Assembly: GCF_004762045.1 (NCBI RefSeq)
Contig: NZ_SJOM01000007.1
Coordinates: forward strand, 6,444,583 to 6,508,582
DNA length: 64,000 bases
Source: Mycobacterium sp. DL99
Lineage (GTDB): Bacteria > Actinomycetota > Actinomycetes > Mycobacteriales > Mycobacteriaceae
Reading direction: 5' to 3'
The translations under genes and the position numbers were made by a program. The notes under the pieces are model-generated. The model was not told the DNA's origin and ran no database searches. It was given only the letters and a program-made list of their open reading frames with translations. Positions 32,100 through 39,248 of the stretch are shown one piece after another; the first letter of the stretch is position 1; each line of letters opens with the position of its first letter.

Positions 32100-32882
32100 T
32101 CATTCGATGAGGTCGTCGGCTGGAGGTCGTAAGCCGCCGTTGGTAAAAGCAGGAAGCACGTCGGTGAAGATGGGCATTAGGTTCGTCGGATCGCCGTCCC
32201 AAGGGAGCGCTAGCAGTTGCCCGATGCTGCGTCGACCGCCGAAGGAACGCAGGGCCTCAAAATCCGAGACGTTGAGTGCGACGTGACCGCGCGCAGTGTG
32301 TGGGTCACCGAGTTGTACGGAGCCGATGGTGGGAGTGTTCAACCACAGCGCCGGCAGCTGCGCTTGCCGGATGAATTGGTCACCCATCGTCGTCACGAAC
32401 CCCAGGGCCGCCTTGAACGCGAGATCGCCAGCGCGAGAACCTGGTTCCCTCAGCGCACCGCGAATGTCGTGCTCATGAGTCACGGTGTCGAAAACGAGCT
32501 GGCATACCCCAGCATCCGACGCAAGAGCGAGGTTCGCCCCCACGTCGTCGAGCGACTGCCGCCACATGTCGAGCAAGTCATCGATGCCGTGTCCGCCGAG
32601 CCGCGCGACCTGCGCGTCCGCCCACGGGCTAGTGCCCTTCTTTTCCAAATTCAGCGCAACGACATCCTGGGCAACGCCAGCCAGGTGCGCAACCACCTGT
32701 CGGATGTTCCAGCCGGGACACGCCGGTACTGCCAGATCAGCGATCCCGGCACGCCCGCGAACCAGCGCATCGACACGCTCGAAGATCAGACGATATGCCG
32801 TGCCCGCGTCGCCGATCGGCAGGAGCTGAGGCGTTTTGTCGCTTTGCGCCCTGTCATTGCCCTCTCCATTACTTGCGTCCAC
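32100..32882 (-). CDS. DinB/maleylpyruvate-isomerase-type protein
   Basis: The product is 260 residues with a GTG start fixed by a TANNNT -10 six bases upstream. The family N-domain is plain: YRLIFERVDALVRG, ACPGWNIRQVVAHLAG, and the second metal motif THEHDIRGAL. The C-terminal block RSIGQLLALPWDGDP corresponds to the GR-x-x-A-L region of relatives. These proteins use mycothiol or bind a divalent metal; no substrate is known. With 31316-32020 and the remnant at 30873 it forms a small cluster of the same fold, suggesting local duplication or import of a set. Confidence 0.75.
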   Translation of the reverse strand: MDASNGEGNDRAQSDKTPQLLPIGDAGTAYRLIFERVDALVRGRAGIADLAVPACPGWNIRQVVAHLAGVAQDVVALNLEKKGTSPWADAQVARLGGHGIDDLLDMWRQSLDDVGANLALASDAGVCQLVFDTVTHEHDIRGALREPGSRAGDLAFKAALGFVTTMGDQFIRQAQLPALWLNTPTIGSVQLGDPHTARGHVALNVSDFEALRSFGGRRSIGQLLALPWDGDPTNLMPIFTDVLPAFTNGGLRPPADDLIE

Positions 32883-33072
32883 GAGCAGACCCTACACATA
32901 AAATAAGGAAAATAAGAGAAACTTAAGGTAACAGTAAGGTTCCTGACGGAGCCGGCCAATTGTCACACCACCCGGATGACGCGATCTCATAACTAAAGAA
33001 ACAACGTCGGTCACATCCTGTCTCGCAGGCGTGGCTCTTGAAGGGGGCTTCACCTTCGTGAAGGGTGGGGAC
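32883..33072. promoter_or_regulatory. A/T-rich divergent promoter region
   Basis: Positions 32893-32945 are the most A/T-rich stretch of the window (runs such as ACATAAAATAAGGAAAATAA). On the minus strand TAGGGT at 32889-32894 is a -10 for a leaderless 32882 transcript. On the plus strand AGGGTGGGG before 33073 is the ribosome-binding site. A TGTCTCG motif occurs at about 33018. Confidence 0.5.
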
Positions 33073-33405
33073 ATGCAACGCAGCGTGCTCATCCGCACCT
33101 TCGCCGCTTTACGGTTCACCACCGGCATTGCCGCATGGCTGGCCCCAACTCAACAGGTCGGCTCTCGCAAGCTGACGTTGGCTGTTGCGATCACCGACGA
33201 TGCGTCACCTCGGTTACAGACGCGCGCACTGCAGCTGGGCCTGCTCACCGACGTACTCGATGTCATAGCCGCGGTGCGCGGCGTCCGGGCACGCACTCTG
33301 TCAACAACCGGCGCCATTGTCGCCGGAGGCGGAGCGGCCCTGTTCGCAGGCATGGGAGTCGCGGCACTCCGCACCGCGACACAGCCGGCAGCGCCTTCGC
33401 GGTAA
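33073..33405 (+). CDS. Small hydrophobic protein of unknown function
   Basis: The product is 110 residues when started at the ATG at 33073, chosen for the AGGGTGGGG site upstream; the frame could open at 33031. It begins MQRSVLIRTFAALRFTTGIAAWLAP, like actinobacterial proteins that open with a short amphipathic or membrane helix. It has two further hydrophobic segments (LQLGLLTDVLDVIAAVRG, TTGAIVAGGGAALFAGMGVAALR). Two membrane helices are likely. I do not recognise a family with a known role. It lies between the DinB-type cluster and dnaB, on the opposite strand to both. Confidence 0.6.
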   Translation: MQRSVLIRTFAALRFTTGIAAWLAPTQQVGSRKLTLAVAITDDASPRLQTRALQLGLLTDVLDVIAAVRGVRARTLSTTGAIVAGGGAALFAGMGVAALRTATQPAAPSR

Positions 33406-33598
33406 GGAAAATTGCTGTCTCGTTTCTAGAGGACCGAGACACCGGTAACGACATCGCTCCCCATCGCATAGCCACAGGTCGCGGCGTCTCATTTCTTGTC
33501 TCACACCGCATGTCTCAAGTTCACCGCACGGGTGCAGCGTTGGTGCAGCCGAACCTGAGAAGGTGCAGTCAAACTTGAGAACCTACAGTTCAGTGCGC
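33406..33598. repeat. Repeat-rich spacer downstream of dnaB
   Basis: It carries the second 16-bp repeat copy (33416-33431), whose TGTCTCG pairs with CGAGACA 11 bases on. Further TGTCTCA motifs are at 33497 and 33511. A 9-bp inverted repeat, TCTCAAGTT (33513-33521) and AACTTGAGA (33572-33580), encloses three copies of GGTGCAG. This density of short repeats resembles the ends of an insertion sequence whose transposase is gone. No gene is supported. Confidence 0.5.
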
Positions 33599-34984
33599 CT
33601 AGCGCGCCATGTTCGTGAACCGCGAGAAGTGAAGCTGGTGCGCCACAGTGATATTCGCGGTCGGGCCGTTACGGTGCTTGCCCAGGATGATGTCGGCCTC
33701 ACCGCCACGCGGGTCTTCACGATCGATCGCATCGGGGCGATGCAGCAGCAGGACCATGTCGGCATCCTGTTCCAGCGAGCCCGACTCACGAAGGTCTGAG
33801 ACCTGTGGCCGCTTGTCGGTGCGCTGTTCCGGCCCACGGTTCAGCTGGCTGATCGCGATCACCGGCACTTCAAGTTCTTTGGCCATCAGTTTCAGGCTTC
33901 GGGAGAAGTCCGAGACTTCCTGCTGACGCGACTCGTACTTCTTGCCCGAACTCATCAGCTGCATGTAGTCCACGACCACGAGCTTCAGATCCGCCTTTTG
34001 AGCCAGGCGTCGGCCTTTGGCCCGGATCTCCATCATGGTCAGGTTCGGTGAGTCGTCGATGTAGAGCGGCGCCTCACTGATCTCGCTCATCCGGCGGGCC
34101 AGCTTGGTCCAGTCGTCATCGCTCATCCGGCCCGAACGCATATCAGCCAGTTTGATTTTCGCCTCAGCCGACAGCAGACGCATGACGATTTCGGACTTGC
34201 TCATTTCCAGCGAGAAAATGACGCTGGCCATCCGGTGCTTGATGGAGCAGGACCGCATGAAATCCAAACCCAGGGTCGACTTCCCGACGCCAGGTCTGGC
34301 CGCGATGATGATCATCTGCCCGGGGTGCAGACCGTTGGTGATCTCGTCGAATTCAGTGAACCCGGTCGGCACACCCTTGGAGATCCCGCCCGCCGAGGCG
34401 ATCGCGTCGATCTCATCCATGGTGGGCTGCAGCAGGTCTTCGAGCGCGACGAAGTCCTCGGACGCGCGCCGTTCGGTGACGTCGTAGATCTCGGCCTGGG
34501 CCCGGTCCACCACATCGGTGACATCGGCGCCGTCGGCCCCGGCGTAGCCGTACTGGACCACCCGGGTGCCCGCCTCCACCAACCGGCGCAGCAGGGCCTT
34601 CTCGGCGACGATGCCGGCATAGAAACCCGCATTGGCAGCGGTCGGCACCGTGGAGATCAGGGTGTGCAAATACGGGGCGCCACCGATGCGGCGCAGCAGG
34701 CTCCGGCGATCGAGTTCGGCGGCGACGGTGACGGCGTCGGCGGGTTCACCCCGGCCGTAGAGATCCAGGATCGCGTCGTAGACGTTCTGGTGCGCCGGCC
34801 GGTAGAAGTCTCCGGGACGCAACCGCTCCAGTACGTCGGCGATCGCATCCTTGCTCAACAGCATGCCGCCGAGGACCGCCTGCTCGGCCGCCATGTCCTG
34901 CGGCGGCTGCCGGCCGAAGTCCTCCCCAGGCGGAGGGCCATCCATCTCCGAATCCGGATGCCCCAGGTCGTCCACCACCGCCAC
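33599..34984 (-). CDS. dnaB: Replicative DNA helicase DnaB
   Basis: The product is 461 residues with a GTG start. The N-terminal domain (30-150: AAEQAVLGGMLLSKDAIADV) mediates primase contact. The RecA-like motor holds Walker A ARPGVGKST (229-237; Lys235), motif H2 LKLVVVDYMQLM, the DnaB-specific RQQEVSDFSRSLK and the QLNRGPEQR arginine region. It unwinds DNA as a hexamer at the fork. The length matches intein-free DnaB; no intein interrupts the Walker A site or any other motif, whereas M. tuberculosis DnaB carries one. It is the last core gene before the accessory left half. Confidence 0.97.
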   Translation of the reverse strand: MAVVDDLGHPDSEMDGPPPGEDFGRQPPQDMAAEQAVLGGMLLSKDAIADVLERLRPGDFYRPAHQNVYDAILDLYGRGEPADAVTVAAELDRRSLLRRIGGAPYLHTLISTVPTAANAGFYAGIVAEKALLRRLVEAGTRVVQYGYAGADGADVTDVVDRAQAEIYDVTERRASEDFVALEDLLQPTMDEIDAIASAGGISKGVPTGFTEFDEITNGLHPGQMIIIAARPGVGKSTLGLDFMRSCSIKHRMASVIFSLEMSKSEIVMRLLSAEAKIKLADMRSGRMSDDDWTKLARRMSEISEAPLYIDDSPNLTMMEIRAKGRRLAQKADLKLVVVDYMQLMSSGKKYESRQQEVSDFSRSLKLMAKELEVPVIAISQLNRGPEQRTDKRPQVSDLRESGSLEQDADMVLLLHRPDAIDREDPRGGEADIILGKHRNGPTANITVAHQLHFSRFTNMAR

Positions 34985-35147
34985 GGACTCCCCACCCCCT
35001 TCCGAGCCCCACCTCGCGATGGGCTCGAACGTTTATTCGAATCGGTACTGCAACTGTAAAACAGGGCTCCGACAAAGCTTTCATGACGGCGCTGCGACGC
35101 ATCACGGTAGACGTTGCTGGCGCCGCCCGAAACCACCCCTGTTGATC

Positions 35148-35213
35148 AACCTGTGGATGGTGTGGGGATAGGTCTCGGTCGCAGTGTTGAGGCTCTGGGG
35201 AGAACCTGTGGAT
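35148..35213. promoter_or_regulatory. Direct repeats resembling DnaA boxes upstream of dnaB
   Basis: AACCTGTGGAT occurs at 35148-35158 and 35203-35213, with TGTGGGGATA between them. The TGTGGATNN cores match the reverse of the mycobacterial DnaA box (TTGTCCACA) at 7-8 of 9 positions. The region lies upstream of dnaB, so DnaA control of dnaB transcription is possible. Confidence 0.35.
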
Positions 35214-35414
35214 CATTCCAGAACAATCTGTTGTTTTCCCAGGTCAGGGTCCCACAAAGGCTGTCAGTGATTGTGTATGGAAAGTTCTTCGGCGTGTCGT
35301 GCCGGGTTGCCGTCCCGGGCGTGTTGTGTTGCGCACAGGAACCGCGCCGGTTAACACCCGGTGAGCTTCGCTGTCCAGAGTTTTCCGCTGTGGGTTCGCC
35401 AGAGATACAGCAAA

Positions 35415-35452
35415 CGCCCGGGCGGAAACCTGTGCAGGCTCCCACCCGGGCG
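35415..35452 (-). terminator. Intrinsic terminator of the rpsF-ssb-rpsR-rplI operon
   Basis: On the minus strand CGCCCGGGTGG and CCGCCCGGGCG pair over 11 positions (one G-U), with a 16-base loop, followed by TTTG. It starts 33 bases after the rplI stop. Confidence 0.7.
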
Positions 35453-35485
35453 ATTGAGTGCTGGCGGATTTACTCCGCTACGGGA

Positions 35486-35941
35486 TTACTCCGCGACGAC
35501 ATTCAGCGACACCTTGGCTTCCACCCCGGTGTGCAGCTTCACGGTGATCGGATGCGTACCGACCGACTTGATGTGCGCCTTGGGCAGCTGCACGGTGCGC
35601 TTGTCCAAGTTGGGGCCGCCGGCCTTCTTGATCACGGCCACGACATCCGCAGCGGTGACCGAGCCGAACAGCTTGCCCGTGTCGGCAGCGGCCTGAACCG
35701 GCAGCGACACCTCGCCCAGACCCTCCAGCGCGGTCTTGAGCTCGTTGGCGTGCTCGACGCCACGGATGGACTTCGCATCGCGCGCCCGGCGGATCTCGTC
35801 GGCCTGGCGCTCGGCACCACGGGAGGCCACGATGGCCAGCCCGCGGGGCAGCAGATAGTTACGGCCGTAGCCGTCCTTGACCTCGACGGCGTCGCCCGCG
35901 ACACCCAGGTGCTCCACCTCAGCGGTGAGAATCAGCTTCAT
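35486..35941 (-). CDS. rplI: 50S ribosomal protein L9
   Basis: The product is 151 residues, the normal L9 length. It begins MKLILTAEVEHLGVAGDAVEV with the L9 signature GYGRNYLLPRGLA at about 25-37, then a long connecting helix and the C-terminal rRNA-binding domain (KLFGSVTAADVVAVI). L9 binds 23S rRNA at the base of the L1 stalk. It is the last gene of the rpsF operon, 11 bases after rpsR, and is followed by a clear terminator. A longer in-frame opening upstream is an artefact of rpsR coding sequence read in another frame. Confidence 0.97.
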   Translation of the reverse strand: MKLILTAEVEHLGVAGDAVEVKDGYGRNYLLPRGLAIVASRGAERQADEIRRARDAKSIRGVEHANELKTALEGLGEVSLPVQAAADTGKLFGSVTAADVVAVIKKAGGPNLDKRTVQLPKAHIKSVGTHPITVKLHTGVEAKVSLNVVAE

Positions 35942-35952
35942 TGGTCTATCCC

Positions 35953-36213
35953 CTACCGCGTCGACGAGCCGAACGGCAGCAGAGCCACCTCGCGGGCATT
36001 CTTCACCGCGATGGCGACATCGCGCTGGTGCTGGACGCAGTTGCCGGTCACCCGACGGGCACGGATCTTGCCGCGCTCGCTGATGTAGGTGCGCAGCAGC
36101 GCGGTGTCCTTGTAATCGATGATCTGCCCCTTGCCCTTCTTGGAGCAGAACACGCACTTCCGAGTCTTGACCGGCTTTTCCGGTGCCGGCCGCCTCTTAG
36201 TGGTCTTGGCCAT
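35953..36213 (-). CDS. rpsR: 30S ribosomal protein S18, zinc-containing form
   Basis: The product is 86 residues. The S18 core is plain (YKDTALLRTYISERGKIRARRVTG). Cys20-x2-Cys23 and Cys59-x2-His62 form the zinc-ribbon set of the C+ type. Mycobacteria often have a second, cysteine-free S18 induced by zinc starvation in a Zur-controlled operon; this one is the zinc-replete copy (rpsR1 position). It binds S6 on the 30S platform and lies in the rpsF operon, 35 bases after ssb. Confidence 0.96.
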   Translation of the reverse strand: MAKTTKRRPAPEKPVKTRKCVFCSKKGKGQIIDYKDTALLRTYISERGKIRARRVTGNCVQHQRDVAIAVKNAREVALLPFGSSTR

Positions 36214-36248
36214 TGGTTATCTCTTCCTTGCAAAAATTTCGATGTTGA

Positions 36249-36752
36249 TCAGAACGGCGGCTCGTCGTCGGCCCCGCTGAAGGAGCCTGACGCCGGTGCA
36301 CTACCCCACGGATCGTCCTTGGGCTCGGCAGGGCGCGAAGCGCCACCGCCACCGCCACCGCCGAAGCCGCCGCCACCACCGCCACTGCGGCTGGCCTTGT
36401 TGACCTTGGCCGTGGCGTAGCGCAGGGACGGACCGATCTCGTCGACCTCGACCTCGACAACGGTGCGCTTCTCACCCTCACGGGTTTCGAAGGAGCGCTG
36501 CTTGAGCCGACCGGTGACGATCACCCGCGAACCCCGGGTGAGACTCTCCGCCACGTTCTCGGCGGCCTCACGCCAGATGTTGCACCGCAAGAACAGCGCC
36601 TCGCCGTCCTTCCACTCGTTGCTCTGCCGATCGAACATCCTCGGCGTAGAGGCAACGGTGAAGTTGGCGACAGCCGCGCCGGACGGAGTGAAACGCAATT
36701 CCGGGTCAGCGGTCAGGTTTCCGATAACTGTGATGGTGGTGTCACCAGCCAC
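36249..36752 (-). CDS. ssb: Single-stranded DNA-binding protein
   Basis: The product is 167 residues with a GTG start and an AGGAGGATCTC ribosome-binding region. Residues 4-110 form the OB fold (TTITVIGNLTADPELRFTPSG, NIWREAAENVAESLTRGSRVIVTGRL). Residues 120-145 are a Gly-rich spacer, and the protein ends in the acidic tip DDEPPF that binds replication and repair partners. It works as a tetramer. It lies between rpsF and rpsR, the standard bacterial arrangement. Confidence 0.97.
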   Translation of the reverse strand: MAGDTTITVIGNLTADPELRFTPSGAAVANFTVASTPRMFDRQSNEWKDGEALFLRCNIWREAAENVAESLTRGSRVIVTGRLKQRSFETREGEKRTVVEVEVDEIGPSLRYATAKVNKASRSGGGGGGFGGGGGGGASRPAEPKDDPWGSAPASGSFSGADDEPPF

Positions 36753-36821
36753 GAGATCCTCCTGGGATAGGCATGTCCGTTTGCGCGAAGCCTACGTAGC
36801 CCCGCCGACGACTGACAGCCT

Positions 36822-37112
36822 TTAGTGCTTGTCGGTCCGCATCACCTTGGTCCGCAGCACGGACTCGTTCAGGTTGAGCTGACGGTCGAGCTCGGACACG
36901 GTGGCCGGTTCAGCCTTGACATCGACGATGGCGTAGATGCCCTCGGCGTGCTTGGCGATCTCGTAGGCCAGCCGGCGGCGGCCCCAGATATCGACCTTGT
37001 CGACACTGCCACCGTCCTTGCGGATGACGTTCAGGAACGCCTCCAGCGAGGGAGCTACGGTGCGCTCGTCGAGTGTCGGGTCGAGAATGACCATGATTTC
37101 GTATGGACGCAT
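36822..37112 (-). CDS. rpsF: 30S ribosomal protein S6
   Basis: The product is 96 residues from the ATG at 37112, starting MRPYEIMVILDPTLDERTV; AGGAGGTGA lies 10 bases upstream. S6 features are the KVDIWGRRRLAYEI strand and the ATVSELDRQLNLNESVLRTKVMR C-terminal helix. S6 pairs with S18, encoded two genes downstream. First gene of the operon; its leader contains a hairpin that could bind the S6-S18 pair. Confidence 0.97.
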   Translation of the reverse strand: MRPYEIMVILDPTLDERTVAPSLEAFLNVIRKDGGSVDKVDIWGRRRLAYEIAKHAEGIYAIVDVKAEPATVSELDRQLNLNESVLRTKVMRTDKH

Positions 37113-37143
37113 AAGGAACCCATCACCTCCTATGGTCGTTGCG

Positions 37144-37162
37144 GCCACGGCGTGTCCGTGGC
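37144..37162 (-). ncRNA. rpsF leader hairpin, possible S6:S18 autoregulatory site
   Basis: In the mRNA, GCCACGG and CCGTGGC form a perfect 7-bp stem with loop ACACG, ending about 32 bases before the rpsF ATG. S6:S18 binding leaders carry a stem with a CCG-containing bulge or loop; a CCG is present at the 3' side. The match to that class is by position and shape only. Confidence 0.35.
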
Positions 37163-37192
37163 AGGAGGGTCGCCTGCGTCGGCAACCGGGTT

Positions 37193-37198
37193 AGGCTA
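37193..37198 (-). promoter_or_regulatory. Predicted -10 of the rpsF operon
   Basis: TAGCCT on the minus strand fits TANNNT and would give a leader of about 75 bases containing the hairpin at 37144-37162. No clear -35 hexamer. Confidence 0.4.
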
Positions 37199-37270
37199 CC
37201 GGAAACAGCCCTGATCTGCGAAATCCGCATAGCTTGGGCCTGTCGAACATCGAAGATCGAGGGGCGATCT

Positions 37271-37885
37271 GTGACCTTTCCCAACGGGCCGTTCGGTCAG
37301 GGGTTTCCTGACCAGCCCGGGTATCCGCCACAGCCGGGCTATCCACAACAACCGGTTATCCCGGTGCTGTCCGGCAATTCGGGCGAACCGCAGGCCAATG
37401 CGGTGGCGGCCGGAGAACCCAGCGGTGCCACGGGAATCACCGCCGCCGTGCTCGCGGCCTTCGGCGCTGTGGCAGGCCTCGGCAGCGGCGTGATCGCGGC
37501 CATCGCCATCGCGGCAGCGGCCACCAGCTCCGCCGCCTCCGGCCGGGAAGTGGCGGTGCTGATCAGTGTGCTCGTGCTCAACTCCGGCTTCGGCCTGATG
37601 AACGCCATCGGAGCGGTGCTGCTGTACGAACGAAAGATGCGCGGTCGCCGGCTTGTCGTCGGGGCGTGCGCCATGGCAATCCTCAGTACCCTCGTCATCT
37701 TCGTCGCGACTGCCGCCCAGGCATCCTCCTTCGGTTCCCACGGCCGCAGCATCTTCACGTTGGTGACTCTCGTCTTCCCCATCGTGACACTCGTGTTGGC
37801 CCTACTGCCGTCGACTGGGGCATGGATCGAAGCGAAGCAGAAACCGGTTGCGCCCCAGCCCTACCCGCCGTATCCGGGCTGGTGA
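37271..37885 (+). CDS. Four-helix membrane protein, tandem copy 1
   Basis: The product is 204 residues. I chose the GTG at 37271 because it aligns with the starts of the next two genes and follows GAGGGG. A Pro/Gly/Gln-rich cytoplasmic head (TFPNGPFGQGFPDQPGYPPQ) precedes four hydrophobic helices (about 58-88, 95-122, 127-152, 158-180). It ends with LPSTGAWIEAKQKP and a Pro-rich tail. No catalytic motif is visible; such head-plus-helices proteins are common and uncharacterised in mycobacteria. It is the first of three related genes inserted between rpsF and the GT87 gene. Confidence 0.75.
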   Translation: MTFPNGPFGQGFPDQPGYPPQPGYPQQPVIPVLSGNSGEPQANAVAAGEPSGATGITAAVLAAFGAVAGLGSGVIAAIAIAAAATSSAASGREVAVLISVLVLNSGFGLMNAIGAVLLYERKMRGRRLVVGACAMAILSTLVIFVATAAQASSFGSHGRSIFTLVTLVFPIVTLVLALLPSTGAWIEAKQKPVAPQPYPPYPGW

Positions 37886-37946
37886 CCCTCGCTAATCTGC
37901 GAATCCGTATGTGCGGGTACGCCCTTCTCCCACGATCGGAGCCACA

Positions 37947-38528
37947 GTGACCTCTCCCCATGGACCCGAGGGTCAGGATTATCCCCATCAGCCCGGTTAC
38001 GCGGAGCAGCTCGGCCTCCAACAACCTGACCATCCGGAGGGCGAATCGCAGCCGAACGAACTGGCGCCGGCGCCCACCGCATCGCCGAGCGGGGTCACGG
38101 CGATCCTCACAGCTGTCCTGGCCGGGATCGGCGCCCTGCTGACCCTCAGCAACGGCATCCTCGGCCTGACCGGACTCGCCGCTCTGGCCGGTGACGCGGG
38201 CTTGCGAACCCTGGCCCTGAGAACCCCCGGAGTGCTCGCAATGACGGTCCTCGCGACGCTGCTGAGCGTCGCCTGCGGACTCCTGCTCCTCGCCGGCACG
38301 GTGGCGCTGTTGCGACACAAGATGATTGGCCGCCGCCTCATCGTCATCGGCTGCGGATTGATCATCGCGGGAAGCCTGATCAGTCTCGGCCTGAGTCTGG
38401 CCGCGACATCCAGCTACGGGGCCGGTGCCATCAACGGGCTGGCAATCCTGAGCCTCGCACTGCCGATTGGCATCATCGTGACGGCTTCACTGCCGTCAAC
38501 CACGGCGTGGATCCGGGGGGATCTGTGA
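37947..38528 (+). CDS. Four-helix membrane protein, tandem copy 2
   Basis: The product is 193 residues with a GTG at 37947. It has the same plan as copy 1: head TSPHGPEGQDYPHQPGY, four hydrophobic helices, a basic turn RHKMIGRRLIVIGCG between helices 2 and 3 (RKMRGRRLVVGACA in copy 1), and an end motif LPSTTAWI. The upstream 37895-37911 repeats the copy-1 promoter-side sequence (37214-37231), so the duplicated unit included its leader. Its TGA overlaps the GTG of copy 3. Confidence 0.75.
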   Translation: MTSPHGPEGQDYPHQPGYAEQLGLQQPDHPEGESQPNELAPAPTASPSGVTAILTAVLAGIGALLTLSNGILGLTGLAALAGDAGLRTLALRTPGVLAMTVLATLLSVACGLLLLAGTVALLRHKMIGRRLIVIGCGLIIAGSLISLGLSLAATSSYGAGAINGLAILSLALPIGIIVTASLPSTTAWIRGDL

Positions 38529-39193
38529 CCTTTCCCAATTGGCCCGAAGGTCAGGGGTTTCCCGAGCAACAGAACTTTTCGCAACAGCCCAGTTTCCAGG
38601 TCCAGCCGCCGGTCTACTCGAACCAGCCCGGATTCGGGCAACCCCAGCCGCAACCGGGGCCAACCTGCCCGACCAGCCGTGCCACCGGGGTCTCCGCCGC
38701 CGTCCTGGCGGGCGTGGCCGCGGTGGTGGTTTTCGTTCTCCTCCTGGCCGGGGTGGTCGGAACGTTCGTGGATCTGAGCAACGGCCGGGGGAAACTCGGC
38801 GAAGCGCTGATAACGATCGCCATCACATCTCTGGTGCTCGGCGGGTACGGACTGCTCATGCTCAGCGGCGCGAAAAAGCTCTACCAGGCCAAAAGGACTG
38901 GTCGCCGGATGGTGGTCGTGGGTGCCGTGCTGACCATCCCGGTCCCCGTCATCGGCATGGCCGCGACCTACACCGACGCGACCCGCGACGGCCGCCCCGC
39001 CGGCTTCCTGCTCTGGATCCTGGTTCTCATCTACGTGCTCGCCACGCTCGTACTGGCCATGCTGCCTTCGACCGGCGCCTGGATCCGAGCGAACGAGCCT
39101 CCTTCTGCACCTCAGGACACCCCGCCTCCGCCGTTTCCACCCTCCCAGGGGTATCCGATGCAATACCCGGGATGTCCACCGCATCACGGCTGA
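38525..39193 (+). CDS. Four-helix membrane protein, tandem copy 3
   Basis: The product is 222 residues; its GTG overlaps the copy-2 stop by 4 bases (GTGA), so the two are translationally coupled. The head TFPNWPEGQGFPEQQ is nearest to copy 1. Helices follow, with the turn AKRTGRRMVVVGA, the end motif LPSTGAWIRAN and a longer Pro-rich tail finishing in CPPHHG. Function unknown. Retention of three diverged copies suggests related but separate roles, perhaps as hetero-oligomers. Confidence 0.75.
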   Translation: MTFPNWPEGQGFPEQQNFSQQPSFQVQPPVYSNQPGFGQPQPQPGPTCPTSRATGVSAAVLAGVAAVVVFVLLLAGVVGTFVDLSNGRGKLGEALITIAITSLVLGGYGLLMLSGAKKLYQAKRTGRRMVVVGAVLTIPVPVIGMAATYTDATRDGRPAGFLLWILVLIYVLATLVLAMLPSTGAWIRANEPPSAPQDTPPPPFPPSQGYPMQYPGCPPHHG

Positions 39194-39248
39194 TCCCACC
39201 CGTTGTCACGCCGGCGTGGCCGCCGGCACCGAGCGTCACTCTGGCGTG

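Larger units (their letters stand above)
34985..35485. other. 501-bp gap between rplI and dnaB
   Basis: It contains the rplI-operon terminator (35415-35452) and a dnaB leader with DnaA-box-like repeats (35148-35213). I found no coding sequence. It must hold the dnaB promoter; a ribosome-binding site (AAGGGGGTGGGG) lies before the dnaB GTG on the minus strand. Confidence 0.5.

Noticed and set aside
30540..33598. A complete insertion sequence in the repeat-rich patch
   Set aside because: There are repeats and dyads but no transposase or recombinase frame and no clear target duplication.
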